Below are positions 36,353 to 46,068 of a DNA stretch of 64,000 nucleotides, piece after piece. The DNA is taken from the NCBI RefSeq assembly GCF_024519435.1, contig NZ_JALJRZ010000013.1, positions 49,014 through 113,013 of the forward strand, read 5' to 3'. The notes beneath the pieces were generated by a model. It was given only the letters and a program-made list of their open reading frames with translations. It was not told where the DNA came from and did not search any database. Both the position numbers and the translations under genes were made by a program. Origin of the DNA: Terrabacter sp. Ter38. GTDB lineage: Bacteria > Actinomycetota > Actinomycetes > Actinomycetales > Dermatophilaceae. Within the stretch, counting starts at the first letter, position 1, and the number at the start of each line of letters is the position of its first letter.

Positions 36353-36958
36353 ATGTCAACGAGCACCATCGTCTGGATCATCGTGGCCGTGATCGTCATC
36401 GCCGTCATCGTCGTCGCGCTGACTCGAGGCAGGAGTCGACGCGAAGCGATGCAGCGGGACAAGGCAGCCGAGATCCGGCAGCAGGCAACCGAGCACGACC
36501 GCGACCTGCGCGCCCGGGAGGCCGAGGCGACCGAGGCCCAGGCACGGTCGGACCTGGCCCGTGCCGACGCACAGAAGCGCCAGCTCGAGGCGGAGCGCCT
36601 CGAGAGGGAGGCCAGGGAGCACTCGACCGGCGCCGAGAGCGTACGCCGCGAACGGGACGAGCAGCTGCGGCAGGCCGACCTGCACGACCCCGACGTGCGC
36701 ACCGACAAGGAGGGCCACCGGATCGATGAGACCGGCGAGGGCCGACTCGACGACCGCGGTGACGACCGGTTCGACCAGCCCGGCGCTGTCCGTGGCGAGG
36801 AAGACCTGACCCACCGCGGCCCGGGCCGCAGTGGCACGGCGGACGACCTCGACCGCTTCGAGGACGGCGGCGAGGACGGGTCCCGCGACGACGGCGTGCC
36901 CGGTGAGCCGCGGGACGCCGCCAACGGTGCCGACCGGCCGCGGGAGCGCGACGTCTGA
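36353..36958 (+). CDS. membrane-anchored coiled-coil protein of unknown function
   Basis: A 201-residue protein: one N-terminal membrane helix (IVWIIVAVIVIAVIVVAL), a coiled coil of about 80 residues rich in Arg, Glu and Ala, then an acidic, Gly/Asp-rich disordered tail. An ideal AGGAGG precedes the ATG, suggesting high expression. No family recognised. Confidence 0.72.
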   Translation: MSTSTIVWIIVAVIVIAVIVVALTRGRSRREAMQRDKAAEIRQQATEHDRDLRAREAEATEAQARSDLARADAQKRQLEAERLEREAREHSTGAESVRRERDEQLRQADLHDPDVRTDKEGHRIDETGEGRLDDRGDDRFDQPGAVRGEEDLTHRGPGRSGTADDLDRFEDGGEDGSRDDGVPGEPRDAANGADRPRERDV

Positions 36959-36979
36959 GACCCGCAGCAGACGCGGTCC

Positions 36980-37009
36980 GAGGCCCTCGCGCGTGGCGCA
37001 GAGGGCCTC
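36980..37009 (+). terminator. terminator after the coiled-coil gene
   Basis: GAGGCCCTC (36980-36988) pairs perfectly with 37001-37009 across a 12-nt loop. Confidence 0.55.
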
Positions 37010-37128
37010 GACCTGTTCGGGAGCAGGGCGCACCTCGTTCGGCCGGCGGCGACGCGTACGGTCGATACCGGACAGCCGAGCCGGGCGTCGCACCGGGACC
37101 GGCCACGACAGCACGACAGGAGTAGCAC

Positions 37129-38211
37129 ATGCCGCAGACCGTCAAGGGTGTCATCAGCCGCAGCAAGGGAGCGGACGTCGAGGTCGTCGACGTCGTCGTG
37201 CCCGACCCGGGCCCGGGCGAGGCGGTCGTCAAGATCGAGACGTGCGGGGTGTGCCACACCGACCTGCACTACCGCGAGGGCGGCATCAACGACGACTACC
37301 CCTTCCTGCTCGGCCACGAGGCCGCCGGCTACGTCGAGGCCGTCGGCGAGGGCGTCACCGAGGTCGAGCCCGGCGACTTCGTCATCCTCAACTGGCGCGC
37401 CGTGTGCGGCCAGTGCCGGGCCTGCGCCAAGGGCAAGCCCTGGTACTGCTTCAACACGCACAACGCGACGCAGAAGATGACGCTGACCGACGGGACCGAG
37501 CTGACGCCCGCCCTCGGCATCGGAGCCTTCATCGAGAAGACGCTCGTCGCCGCCGGCCAGTGCACCAAGGTGCCCGAGGCGGACGCCGCCGCCGTCGGCC
37601 TGCTCGGCTGCGGCGTCATGGCCGGTTTCGGAGCGGCCGTCAACACCGGCGGCGTGGGGCGTGGCGACTCGATCGCCGTCATCGGCTGCGGCGGCGTCGG
37701 CAACGCCGCGATCGCCGGTGCCAAGGTGGCCGGCGCGACGACGATCATCGCCGTCGACGTCAGCGACGCGAAGCTCGAGCAGGCCAAGCACTTCGGCGCG
37801 ACGCACACCGTCAACAGCACGCACACCGACGCGGTCGAGGCGATCCGCAGCCTCACCGACGGCAACGGCGCCGACGTCGTCGTCGAGGCGGTCGGGAGAC
37901 CCGAGACCTACGAGCAGGCCTTCTACGCCCGCGACCTCGCCGGCACCGTCGTCCTCGTCGGCGTCCCCACGCCCGACCAGCAGGTCACCCTGCCGATGAT
38001 CGAGATCTTCGGCCGTGGTGGCAGCCTCAAGTCGAGCTGGTACGGCGACTGCCTCCCGAGCCGGGACTTCCCGATGCTCGTCGACCTCTACAAGCAGGGC
38101 CGGTTCGACCTCGACGCGTTCGTCTCCGAGCGGATCGGCCTCGGAGACGTCGAGGCGGCGTTCGACAAGATGCACGCCGGTGAGGTCCTGCGCTCGGTGG
38201 TCGAGCTGTGA
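37129..38211 (+). CDS. mscR: mycothiol-dependent formaldehyde / S-nitrosomycothiol reductase
   Basis: A 360-residue zinc alcohol dehydrogenase. Catalytic zinc ligands are in [16 protein letters not shown] and GHEAAG, the structural zinc cysteines in [15 protein letters not shown], and NAD binding in [29 protein letters not shown] and the overall length match MscR, which oxidises formaldehyde bound to mycothiol and reduces S-nitrosomycothiol. An overlapping metallo-beta-lactamase gene follows, as in mycobacteria. Confidence 0.9.
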   Translation: MPQTVKGVISRSKGADVEVVDVVVPDPGPGEAVVKIETCGVCHTDLHYREGGINDDYPFLLGHEAAGYVEAVGEGVTEVEPGDFVILNWRAVCGQCRACAKGKPWYCFNTHNATQKMTLTDGTELTPALGIGAFIEKTLVAAGQCTKVPEADAAAVGLLGCGVMAGFGAAVNTGGVGRGDSIAVIGCGGVGNAAIAGAKVAGATTIIAVDVSDAKLEQAKHFGATHTVNSTHTDAVEAIRSLTDGNGADVVVEAVGRPETYEQAFYARDLAGTVVLVGVPTPDQQVTLPMIEIFGRGGSLKSSWYGDCLPSRDFPMLVDLYKQGRFDLDAFVSERIGLGDVEAAFDKMHAGEVLRSVVEL

Positions 38212-38882
38212 GCGCCGACGCGGCGGGCGACCGGGTCACGCCTTCGCAGGGCGGCGTCCGCATCGACCACACGACGACCGAGGGCACCTTCAGCCTCGAC
38301 GGCGGCACGTGGGAGGTCGAGAACAACGTCTGGGTGATCGGCGACGACACCCAGTGCGTCGTCATCGACGCCCCGCACGACGCCGGCCCGATCCTCGAGC
38401 TCGTCGGTGACCGCCGCCTGACCCACGTCCTGCTGACGCACGCGCACGACGACCACGTCACGGTCGTGCCCGAGCTGCTCGCCGCCCACCCGGGGGCGAA
38501 GGTCGCGCTCCACCCCGACGACCGCGTGCTGTGGGACCAGAGCCGCCCCGACCTCGCGCCGTCGCTGGACCTCGCCGACGGCGACGTCGTGCAGGTCGGC
38601 GACGTCGAGCTCTTCGTGCTGCACACCCCGGGCCACGCACCGGGAGCCTGCTGCTTCCACGCCCGCGACCTCGGCGTCGTCTTCACGGGTGACACGCTCT
38701 TCCAGGGCGGCCCCGGCGCGACGGGCCGGTCCTACTCGGACTTCCCGACCATCGTCGAGTCGATCAGGGACCAGCTGCTCCCGCTCCCACCCGAGACGGT
38801 CGTCCTCACCGGCCACGGCCGCGCGACGACCATCGGGGACGAGAAGCCGGACGTCGAGGAGTGGATCCGCAGGGGCCACTGA
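38208..38882 (+). CDS. metallo-beta-lactamase-fold hydrolase linked to mscR
   Basis: A 224-residue MBL protein with the zinc motif THAHDDH (His78, His80, Asp82, His83), then [18 protein letters not shown] and a final [10 protein letters not shown]. It resembles glyoxalase II-type thioester hydrolases. Its GTG overlaps the mscR stop (GTGA), so a role in hydrolysing a mycothiol thioester made by MscR is likely but unproven. Confidence 0.85.
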   Translation: MSADAAGDRVTPSQGGVRIDHTTTEGTFSLDGGTWEVENNVWVIGDDTQCVVIDAPHDAGPILELVGDRRLTHVLLTHAHDDHVTVVPELLAAHPGAKVALHPDDRVLWDQSRPDLAPSLDLADGDVVQVGDVELFVLHTPGHAPGACCFHARDLGVVFTGDTLFQGGPGATGRSYSDFPTIVESIRDQLLPLPPETVVLTGHGRATTIGDEKPDVEEWIRRGH

Positions 38883-38890
38883 CCCACCTG

Positions 38891-38937
38891 CCGAGCCACC
38901 CGGCATACGCACGCGGGGCGTATGCCGGGTGGCTCGG
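38891..38937 (+). terminator. terminator made from an inverted pair of GTATGCC motifs
   Basis: A perfect 20-bp stem (38891-38910 with 38918-38937) and 7-nt loop between converging genes. Each arm contains GGCATAC or its complement. Confidence 0.8.
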
Positions 38938-38956
38938 GGTCGGCGTCCCCGCTCGC

Positions 38957-39706
38957 TCAGGCGCGGGGAGCGTCGCGCAGCAGGCTGATCTTCTGCCAGA
39001 TCTTGCGGCCCATGCCCGTCGTGAGGTTCTCGATCTCGCTCACGGTGTCGAGGACGAGGGCGTCGGTCGACTCCTCGGCGCACAGGGCGGCGGCCTTGGA
39101 CGTCAGCGACAGCAGCTCGGAGCAGTACTCGAGGTAGAGGGCGTAGCCGCGCACCGACATCGTGCGTGGGCTGACGACCTCGTCGCCCGCCACGGTGCCG
39201 AGCGGGGTGTCGGGCAGCAGTGCCGCCGGGTCCTTGCTCATCTGGTGCATGTCGATGATGTGGGCGAGCGAGCGGAGGCGGTGCAGCCGGGCTATGAGGT
39301 CGTTGCGCACGACCCGGTCGGCGAGCGACAGGAGGAACCAGATCGCGATGCCGGCGAAGACGAGGTCGTTGATGAGGCTCTCGACGACGGGCAGCCACTC
39401 GAAGGCGGCCACGGACCCGGCCCGGGCGACGGCGTCACGCACCGCGATCCCGACCGCGACGAGCGACACGGCCAGGACCACGACGATGAGGGCCCGCGAG
39501 GTCCACACCAGGGCGGCTCGCTGAGCAGGGGCACGCCGGCGCCGGTCGAGGAGGGCGTCGACGACCTTGCCGAGCTCCTCGGTGGCCGCGCGGAGGCCCG
39601 GGTGGCGGGGCAGATACGTGTCGATGCGTTCGCTAAGATAGCCGATGACGGCGCGCACCTCGGAACCGTCGAGCCGCTCGTAGCTCGTGAGCCGCGGTTG
39701 CGCCAT
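38957..39706 (-). CDS. two-helix membrane protein of unknown function
   Basis: A 249-residue protein with a cytosolic N-terminal domain ([20 protein letters not shown]), two close membrane helices ([17 protein letters not shown] and [17 protein letters not shown]), and a helical C-terminal domain of about 110 residues ([20 protein letters not shown]). No family recognised. TACGCT lies 6 nt before ATG 39706. Confidence 0.7.
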   Translation of the reverse strand: MAQPRLTSYERLDGSEVRAVIGYLSERIDTYLPRHPGLRAATEELGKVVDALLDRRRRAPAQRAALVWTSRALIVVVLAVSLVAVGIAVRDAVARAGSVAAFEWLPVVESLINDLVFAGIAIWFLLSLADRVVRNDLIARLHRLRSLAHIIDMHQMSKDPAALLPDTPLGTVAGDEVVSPRTMSVRGYALYLEYCSELLSLTSKAAALCAEESTDALVLDTVSEIENLTTGMGRKIWQKISLLRDAPRA

Positions 39707-39822
39707 GGCCCGAGCGTAGCCGTGGGGCACCGGAGAGGTCGCGATCAAGGGGCGGGCGGACGGCATACGCGCTCGTGCGTGCATGGTCGGGCTCGCGGCG
39801 ACGCGCCGATAGACTTCGGCGG

Positions 39823-41331
39823 GTGAGCCTACGACTGTTCGACACCGCGACCCGAGAGCTGCGCGACTTCACGCCGCGCGAGGCGGGCAAGGTCGGCATG
39901 TACATCTGTGGCCTCACGACGCAGGGTGCACCGCACATCGGGCACATCCGTTTCGCCGTCGCCTTCGACGTGCTGCGCCGCTGGCTCGAGGTCGGTCACG
40001 GCTACGACGTCACACTCGTGCGCAACGTCACCGACATCGACGACAAGGTGCTGCGCAAGGCGGCCGAGGCCGGTGAGGACTGGTTCGCCCTGACCTACCG
40101 CAACGAGCGCCTCACCTCGCAGGCGCTCGACGCGCTCGGCGTCGAGCCGGCCACCTACGAGCCACGGGCGACCGGTCACGTCCCCGACATGGTGACCCTG
40201 ATGGAGACGCTCATCGAGAAGGGCCACGCGTATGCCGCCCCCGACGGCAGCGGCGACGTGTACTTCGACGTGCGCTCGTGGCCCGAGTACGGCTCGCTGA
40301 CGGGCCAGTCGCTCGATGACATGGTGGGCGCCGACGACGCCGACCCCCGCGGCAAGCGCGACCCGCGCGACTTCGCGCTGTGGAAGGGCCACAAGTCCGA
40401 CGAGCCGGAGAGCGCCTCGTGGCCGACCCCCTTCGGCCCCGGCCGCCCGGGCTGGCACCTCGAGTGCTCGGCCATGGCCCGACGCTGGCTCGGCGACGAG
40501 TTCGACATCCACGGCGGCGGCATCGACCTGCGCTTCCCGCACCACGAGAACGAGCAGGCGCAGTCCCGCGCGGCCGGGCTCGGTTTCGCCCGCTACTGGC
40601 TCCACAATGCGTGGGTCACGGTCAAGGGCCAGAAGATGGGCAAGTCCCTCGGCAACGCCCTCGAGGTGCGTCACCTGCTCGAGCAGACGCGGCCCATCGT
40701 GCTGCGCTACTACCTCACCGCCGCGCACTACCGCTCGATGATCGAGTACCACCCCGGCTCCCTCGAGGAGGCCGCGGCCGCCGTCGAGCGCATCGAGGGC
40801 TTCCTCGAACGCGCGGCGCGGCGCGGCGCGATCGTGCCCCTGGGGGCCGTCGCGCTCCCGGCCGCCTTCGTCGCCTCGATGGACGACGACCTCGGCGTCA
40901 GCGGGGCGCTCGCCGTCGTGCACGACACGGTGCGCGCCGGCAACAGTGCCCTCGACGAGGACGACGACGAGGCGGCCCTCGAGGCGGCGGCCGCCGTCGT
41001 CGCCATGACCGAGGTGCTCGGCATCAACCCGCTCGCCGCGCACTGGGGCTCCGGTGGCAGTGGCGAGGACGCCGCCGCCGAGCTGGCCCTCGAGGCACTC
41101 GTCCGGGCCCAGCTCGACGCCCGCCAGGTGGCCCGCCAGGAGCGCGACTTCGAGCGGGCCGACGAGATCCGCGACACGCTCACGGCGGTCGGCATCGAGA
41201 TCACCGACACCCCGTCGGGCGCCCAGTGGTCGCTGGCCCGACCGGCGCGCGGCGAGGCCGACACGACCGCCACCGACACGACCACCGACCACCCCACCGC
41301 GGCCGTCCGGGCCGAGAAGGCACAGGGCTGA
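39823..41331 (+). CDS. cysS: cysteinyl-tRNA synthetase
   Basis: A 502-residue class I synthetase. Zinc ligand in [19 protein letters not shown], which also holds the HIGH motif (PHIGH). [15 protein letters not shown] and [17 protein letters not shown] follow, and KMGKS (about residue 271) is a variant of KMSKS. It is CysS rather than the mycothiol ligase MshC because it keeps the C-terminal helical domain. TAGACT 7 nt before GTG 39823 suggests a leaderless message. Confidence 0.95.
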   Translation: MSLRLFDTATRELRDFTPREAGKVGMYICGLTTQGAPHIGHIRFAVAFDVLRRWLEVGHGYDVTLVRNVTDIDDKVLRKAAEAGEDWFALTYRNERLTSQALDALGVEPATYEPRATGHVPDMVTLMETLIEKGHAYAAPDGSGDVYFDVRSWPEYGSLTGQSLDDMVGADDADPRGKRDPRDFALWKGHKSDEPESASWPTPFGPGRPGWHLECSAMARRWLGDEFDIHGGGIDLRFPHHENEQAQSRAAGLGFARYWLHNAWVTVKGQKMGKSLGNALEVRHLLEQTRPIVLRYYLTAAHYRSMIEYHPGSLEEAAAAVERIEGFLERAARRGAIVPLGAVALPAAFVASMDDDLGVSGALAVVHDTVRAGNSALDEDDDEAALEAAAAVVAMTEVLGINPLAAHWGSGGSGEDAAAELALEALVRAQLDARQVARQERDFERADEIRDTLTAVGIEITDTPSGAQWSLARPARGEADTTATDTTTDHPTAAVRAEKAQG

Positions 41332-41332
41332 C

Positions 41333-42304
41333 ATGCCAGGCAACTCCCAGCGGCGCGGCGCCATCCGCAAGAACAGCAAGGGCGCGACCGTGGGCTCCGG
41401 TGGCCAGCGCCGCCGCGGACTCGAGGGCAAGGGCCCCACGCCCAAGGCCTCCGAGCGCGAGTACCACCCCGCCCACAAGCGCGCCAAGGCCGCCGCGAAG
41501 CGGTCCGGCTCCGGTGCCTCCGGACCGGGCGGACGCGGCCAGGCCCGCTCGAAGAGCCGCAGCAAGGCCTCGAGCGAGATGGTCTACGGCCGCAACTCCG
41601 TCGTCGAGGCGCTGCGAGCCGACGTGCCGGTGGCGACGATGTACCTCGCCACCCGCATCGACACCGACGACCGGGTGCGCGAGGCGCTCAAGATCGCGAC
41701 CGAGCGTGGCCTCGCCATCCTCGAGACGCCCCGTGGCGAGCTCGACCGCCTCACCGACGGCGGCGTGCACCAGGGCATGGCGCTGCAGGTGCCGCCCTAC
41801 GAGTACGCCCACCCGAACGACCTCATCGACCCCGAGATGCCCGGCATCCCGCTCGTCGTGGCGCTCGACGGCATCACCGACCCGCGCAACCTCGGCGCCA
41901 TCGTGCGCTCCGTGGCGGCCTTCGGCGGCCACGGCGTCGTCGTGCCCGAGCGCCGCTCGGTCGGGATGACCGCGTCGGCGTGGAAGACGTCGGCCGGTGC
42001 TGCGGCCCGCATCCCGGTGGCGCGCGCGAGCAACCTGACCCGCGCCCTCGAGGAGTTCAAGAAGGCCGGCTTCTTCATCCTCGGTCTCGACATGGACGGC
42101 GACGTCGAGCTGCCCGAGCTCTCCCTTGCGACGGAGCCGCTCGTCATCGTCACCGGGTCGGAGGGCAAGGGGCTCTCGCGCCTCGTTCGCGAGACGTGCG
42201 ACCAGATCGTGTCGATCCCGATGAGCTCTGCCGTCGAGTCGCTCAACGCCGGGCTGGCCACGGGCGTCACCCTCTACGAGATCGCCCGCCAGCGCCGCCG
42301 CTGA
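41333..42304 (+). CDS. rlmB: 23S rRNA 2'-O-methyltransferase, TrmH/RlmB family
   Basis: A 323-residue SpoU-family RNA methyltransferase. A basic Lys/Arg-rich extension of about 80 residues precedes the substrate-binding domain ([17 protein letters not shown]). The trefoil-knot SAM domain has [38 protein letters not shown] and [18 protein letters not shown]. It follows cysS by 1 nt, the usual actinobacterial order. Confidence 0.93.
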   Translation: MPGNSQRRGAIRKNSKGATVGSGGQRRRGLEGKGPTPKASEREYHPAHKRAKAAAKRSGSGASGPGGRGQARSKSRSKASSEMVYGRNSVVEALRADVPVATMYLATRIDTDDRVREALKIATERGLAILETPRGELDRLTDGGVHQGMALQVPPYEYAHPNDLIDPEMPGIPLVVALDGITDPRNLGAIVRSVAAFGGHGVVVPERRSVGMTASAWKTSAGAAARIPVARASNLTRALEEFKKAGFFILGLDMDGDVELPELSLATEPLVIVTGSEGKGLSRLVRETCDQIVSIPMSSAVESLNAGLATGVTLYEIARQRRR

Positions 42305-42585
42305 TGGCGGCCGGCCGCGGGGTCGGTCGGTCGGTCGGCCGGTCGGTCGGTCGGCCGTTGGCCGCCCGGCCGTTGGGCGCCCGTCGGCCGAGGTCACGAT
42401 CCGGCCACTGGTGACCGTCCGGCATACGCTCCGGGAACTCCGACGGGCCGCCCGACGCTGGTCAAGTGGTGCTCGATACAGTGCTGTCGACCTCCACTAC
42501 GCCCTGTAGTACGCCGTGACTGCCGGTGAGGGCGCGCAACTGAGCGCTGCGGCTCCGCAGCGGGACCGACCGAAGGACAAGATTC
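42305..42585. repeat. gap with GGTC tetranucleotide tract
   Basis: About 280 bases without a gene. From 42319 to 42352 the sequence is an almost pure GGTC/GGCC tetranucleotide run, followed by GGCCGTTGG repeats. An ACTAC-GCCCT-GTAGT inverted repeat lies near 42499, of unknown role. Confidence 0.7.
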
Positions 42586-43437
42586 GTGGCGAAGAGCAAC
42601 CGTGCCGAGACGGCCGCCAGGGCAGCGCAGCTGCGCGCCGAGGCCGCCCGCAAGGACCGTCAGCGCACGCAGGTCATCGCCGCGTCGGTCGCCGTCGTCG
42701 TCGTCGTGATCGCGGTCGTCCTGGGGATCGTCATCTCCAACCGACCCAAGGATGCTCCCGCGGCCAGCGGCGGCGCGGCCGCCCTCGCCACGCTCGAGAA
42801 GCTGCCGGCGTCCCTCTTCGACCAGGCTCCCGCGCCGACCCCGGAGCAGGCGCCCGCCAAGCTCCAGGGCGGCACGGCACTGACCCAGGACGGCAAGCCG
42901 AAGGTGCTCTACGTCGGCGCCGAGTACTGCCCGTTCTGCGCGATGGAGCGCTGGGCGCTCATCGGCGCGCTGTCCCGTTTCGGCACGTTCATCGGTGTCA
43001 CCGAGACGACGAGCTCGAGCGACGACGTCCACCCGAACACCCCGACGTTCTCCTTCAAGGACGCGAAGTACACCAGCGACGCCGTCGCGTTCGAGGCCGT
43101 CGAGACCCAGGACCGCAACAAGCAGCCGCTGCAGACCCTGGACGGCGAGAACCTCGCGCTCTTCCAGAAGTTCAACCCCGGCGGCGGCATCCCGTGGATC
43201 ACCTACGGCGGCACCCACGCCACCGACGGCGCGACGGTCGACGCCAACGCCTTCGAGGGCAAGACCTACGACCAGATCATCGCCGGCATCCAGGACCCGA
43301 CGTCCGACATCGGCAAAACGGTGACGCCGGCCATCAACATGATCACCGCCCAGATCTGCGACCAGACCAAGGGCCAGCCCGCCAACGTCTGCACGAGCCA
43401 GGGCGTGTCCTCCGCGTCCGTGCTGCTCAAGCGGTGA
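42586..43437 (+). CDS. membrane-anchored thioredoxin-fold protein (DsbA-like, DUF929)
   Basis: A 283-residue protein with a charged cytosolic start, one membrane helix (VIAASVAVVVVVIAVVLGI), a linker and an extracytoplasmic thioredoxin-like domain with the redox pair in EYCPFCAMERW (Cys115, Cys118). PGGGIPWITYGG holds the cis-proline region. It lies 7 nt before VKOR, its likely re-oxidant, forming an oxidative-folding pair. Confidence 0.85.
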   Translation: MAKSNRAETAARAAQLRAEAARKDRQRTQVIAASVAVVVVVIAVVLGIVISNRPKDAPAASGGAAALATLEKLPASLFDQAPAPTPEQAPAKLQGGTALTQDGKPKVLYVGAEYCPFCAMERWALIGALSRFGTFIGVTETTSSSDDVHPNTPTFSFKDAKYTSDAVAFEAVETQDRNKQPLQTLDGENLALFQKFNPGGGIPWITYGGTHATDGATVDANAFEGKTYDQIIAGIQDPTSDIGKTVTPAINMITAQICDQTKGQPANVCTSQGVSSASVLLKR

Positions 43438-43444
43438 CGGCGGC

Positions 43445-43984
43445 GTGAGCCCGCAGCGTGACGACGTGACGACGGCCGACGGTGCCCCGGTCGGTGCCGG
43501 GCGAGTCCGGCCCGGGTGGCTCGCCCCGGTGTCCGTCGGCCTCGCTGTCGTCGGGCTGATCGTCTCGGTCTACCTGACGTTCGAGCACTTCACGGCCAAC
43601 GCGACCCTCGCCTGCAGCATCGGCGGCGTCATCGACTGCGCGAAGGTGACGACGAGCGCGTGGAGCACCTTCATGGGTGTGCCCGTGGCGCTGCTCGGCC
43701 TCTTTTTCTTCGTGGTGACCCTGGGCCTGTGCCTGCCGTCGGTCTGGCGGCGTCCCGAGCCGTGGCTCGACGCCGTCCGCCTCGCCTGGCTCACGATCGG
43801 TCTCGGCATGGCGCTCTACCTCGTGTGGGCCGAGCTCTACCGGATCCATGCGATCTGCCTGTGGTGCACGGCCGTCCACGTCGTGACGTTCCTGCTCTGG
43901 ATCGTCGTCCTCTTCGGCCAGATCCTCTCGGGCCCGGCCGACGACCTCGCGACCAGCACCGACGACGACGCCTTGGCAGGTTGA
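43445..43984 (+). CDS. vitamin K epoxide reductase (VKOR) family protein
   Basis: A 179-residue membrane protein with four to five helices that oxidises DsbA-like proteins and passes electrons to quinone. The CxxC is CLWC (Cys138, Cys141), and the loop cysteines are in ACSIGGVIDCAKV (Cys57, Cys65). The preceding DsbA-like gene is its probable partner. Confidence 0.92.
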   Translation: MSPQRDDVTTADGAPVGAGRVRPGWLAPVSVGLAVVGLIVSVYLTFEHFTANATLACSIGGVIDCAKVTTSAWSTFMGVPVALLGLFFFVVTLGLCLPSVWRRPEPWLDAVRLAWLTIGLGMALYLVWAELYRIHAICLWCTAVHVVTFLLWIVVLFGQILSGPADDLATSTDDDALAG

Positions 43985-44020
43985 GGTGTGCCGTCGCGCC
44001 GGGCCGCGACGAAGCACCTC
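43983..44020. terminator. candidate terminator between VKOR and the DUF4032 gene
   Basis: GAGGTG and CGTCGCG pair with matching downstream segments (up to 44020) around an internal mismatch, between converging genes. Confidence 0.4.
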
Positions 44021-44040
44021 GACCCGACGGGGCCGCGTCC

Positions 44041-45285
44041 TCAGTCGAAACGGCCGATGACCGGCATCTCCTCGGTGTCGACGCCGACCACGGACTTCTC
44101 CTCGGGCTTCGTCGGCAGCACCGTCGCGACGTAGTCGCGCAGCGCTTCCTCGATGGGAGTGTCGTGCCCGGCGCGCTCGCTCATGTACCAGCGGTGCTCC
44201 AGGACCTCGTGGAAGATCTCGGCCGGCTCGAGGCGCCCGGTCAGCTCGCGGGGCACGGCACGCGTCACCGGCTCGTAGATCTTGGCGAGCCAGTCGTGCG
44301 CGACGATCTCCTCGTCGTCACCCTGACGGTCGGTCGCGGCGGTGTACGCGTCGAGGTCGTTGAGCAGGCGGCGGGCCTGGTTCTCGCCGACGTCGAGGCC
44401 GGTCAGGCGCAGCAGGCGGCGGGAGTGGTGGCCCGCATCGACGACCTTCGGGGTGATGACGATCTCGGTGCCGCCGATGTCGGTCGTCATCGACAGCTCG
44501 TCGACGTCGAAGCCGAGCTCGTTGAGGCGCCGGATGCGCTCATCGACCCGCCAGCGGTCACCGAGCTCGAAGCGCTCCGTGCCGGTGAGGGCGTTCCAGA
44601 GCGTGTGGTAGCGCTCGATGACCGACGCAGACACCTCGAAGGGGTCGGCGTGCTCCTCGAGGAAGCCCCCGGCCGCGAGGTCCATGAGCTCCCCGGCGAT
44701 GTTGACCCGCGCGATGTCGAGGTCGTGCTCGCGCTGGCCGTCGGACAGCCGTGCGTGCAGCTCACCCGTCTCGGCGTCGACGAGGTAGGCGGCGAAGGCG
44801 CCCGCGTCACGCCGGAAGAGCGTGTTGGAGAGGGACACGTCGCCCCACCAGAAGCCCTCGAGGTGCAGGCGCACGAGGAGGACCGCGAGGGCGTCCATGA
44901 GACGCACTGCGGTGTCGGGCCTGAGGTTCTGGCTGTAGAGGGCGCGGTAGGGCAGGGAGAACTGCAGGTGGCGCGTGATGAGGCAGGCGTCGAGCGGCTC
45001 CCCGTCGGGCGCCGTGCGACCGTGGACCACACCGAACGGCTCGACCGACGGCACGTCGAGGCGACGCAGGTTGCGCAGCATGGCGTACTCGCGGTCGGCG
45101 ATGTCGTCCTTGATCTCCTTGACGGCGAGGACACGCGGCCCGAGCTTGACGAAGCGCACGACGTGACGCGAGATGCCACGGGGGAGCGCGGCGAGGTAGC
45201 TCTCGGGCCACTCCTCGAGCGGTGTCGACCACGGCAGGTCGAGCAGGGCGGACTCGGGCCTGGCGGTGGTGATCTCGAGCGTCAC
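44041..45285 (-). CDS. DUF4032 protein with a lipopolysaccharide-kinase-like domain
   Basis: A 414-residue protein. Residues 40-200 look like an atypical kinase fold (LAVKEIKDDIADREYAMLR, then VRLHLEGFWWGDVSLSNTLF, comparable to a catalytic loop with Asp and Asn). The second half matches DUF4032 (LNELGFDVDELSMTTDIGG, VLEHRWYMSERAG). Substrate unknown. Its GTG overlaps the stop of the upstream gene (GTGA), so the two are coupled. Confidence 0.8.
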   Translation of the reverse strand: MTLEITTARPESALLDLPWSTPLEEWPESYLAALPRGISRHVVRFVKLGPRVLAVKEIKDDIADREYAMLRNLRRLDVPSVEPFGVVHGRTAPDGEPLDACLITRHLQFSLPYRALYSQNLRPDTAVRLMDALAVLLVRLHLEGFWWGDVSLSNTLFRRDAGAFAAYLVDAETGELHARLSDGQREHDLDIARVNIAGELMDLAAGGFLEEHADPFEVSASVIERYHTLWNALTGTERFELGDRWRVDERIRRLNELGFDVDELSMTTDIGGTEIVITPKVVDAGHHSRRLLRLTGLDVGENQARRLLNDLDAYTAATDRQGDDEEIVAHDWLAKIYEPVTRAVPRELTGRLEPAEIFHEVLEHRWYMSERAGHDTPIEEALRDYVATVLPTKPEEKSVVGVDTEEMPVIGRFD

Positions 45286-45941
45286 GCGTTCATCGTGGCA
45301 CGGTCGCGCGACAGGCGTCGATCAGCCCAGAGCGCAAGGGCGGCCAACGCCAGGAAGAGGAGGGCGATGACGGCGCAGTTGAGCAGGGTGCGGCCCAGGC
45401 CGATGGCGCCGACGTCGAGGAAGGGGTAGGGGTACCAGTCAACGAGCGGTCCGAGGGCGAGGGTGGCCACGAGCCAGAGGGCCGGCCAGATGAGCGCGGG
45501 CAGCAGGTCCTCGCGGGTGACCTTGCCTCGCGGTCCGAAGACGGCCCAGCCGACGAAGGTGAGGACCGGTACGACGATGTGGAGGAGGCGGTCGCAGATG
45601 AGCGAGCCGGTCGTGTAGCTCGGCGACGGGGGCAGTGCGATGGCTGCGACGATTCCGGTCACCGTGATCCCGACCAGGGACGCGAGTCGGACGACACGGA
45701 AGACCTGCGACTCGATGCGTCCGCGCACGATGAGGAACGTCGAGACCGCGACGAGGACGTTCGACTGGATCGTGAAGTAGGAGAAGAAGCGCCGCACCTG
45801 CTCGGGCCGGGCGGTCGTCACCGCGCTCGAGTCGAGGATGTTGTCGCCCGTCGCCACGAGGTAGAGCTGGAAGACGAGCGCGAAGACCGCGACGACGAGC
45901 GTCGCGACGTGCCAGTACCGCCCGATCGTCCATGTGGTCAC
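45282..45941 (-). CDS. Pr6Pr family membrane protein
   Basis: A 219-residue membrane protein with six predicted helices and the family blocks RRFFSYFTIQSNVLVAVSTF and HIVVPVLTFVGWAVFGPRG. The family is uncharacterised. GTG 45941 lies 6 nt after TAGGCT, so the pair with the DUF4032 gene is probably transcribed from a leaderless promoter. Confidence 0.82.
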   Translation of the reverse strand: MTTWTIGRYWHVATLVVAVFALVFQLYLVATGDNILDSSAVTTARPEQVRRFFSYFTIQSNVLVAVSTFLIVRGRIESQVFRVVRLASLVGITVTGIVAAIALPPSPSYTTGSLICDRLLHIVVPVLTFVGWAVFGPRGKVTREDLLPALIWPALWLVATLALGPLVDWYPYPFLDVGAIGLGRTLLNCAVIALLFLALAALALWADRRLSRDRATMNA

Positions 45942-46009
45942 ACACGGAGCCTAGGGCGTGCCGATGTCACGGTGCCGGATGTTGTCCAGCGTTGCGCCAC
46001 GACGATGCC

Positions 46010-46038
46010 GGGCCGGCACCCGGGACGGGTGCCGGCCC
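46010..46038 (-). terminator. terminator after the maltodextrin ABC ATPase gene
   Basis: GGGCCGGCACCC (46010-46021) and its exact complement (46027-46038) with a 5-nt loop, in the gap beyond the ATPase stop codon. Confidence 0.7.
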
Positions 46039-46068
46039 AGCGGCGTGATGCGGAGGTATGCGGGTGGC

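Noticed and set aside
36031..38175. A 714-codon minus-strand open frame opposite the coiled-coil gene and mscR
   Set aside because: It runs opposite strongly recognised coding sequence and is antisense to conserved motifs.
39823..41331. Mycothiol ligase MshC instead of CysS
   Set aside because: The protein is 502 residues with the anticodon-binding C-terminal part that MshC lacks, and it lies in the ispF-rlmB neighbourhood of cysS.
45282..45300. CACGAT before GTG 45285 as another leaderless promoter
   Set aside because: The bases are the final codons of the upstream gene and the GTGA overlap explains translation of the DUF4032 gene.
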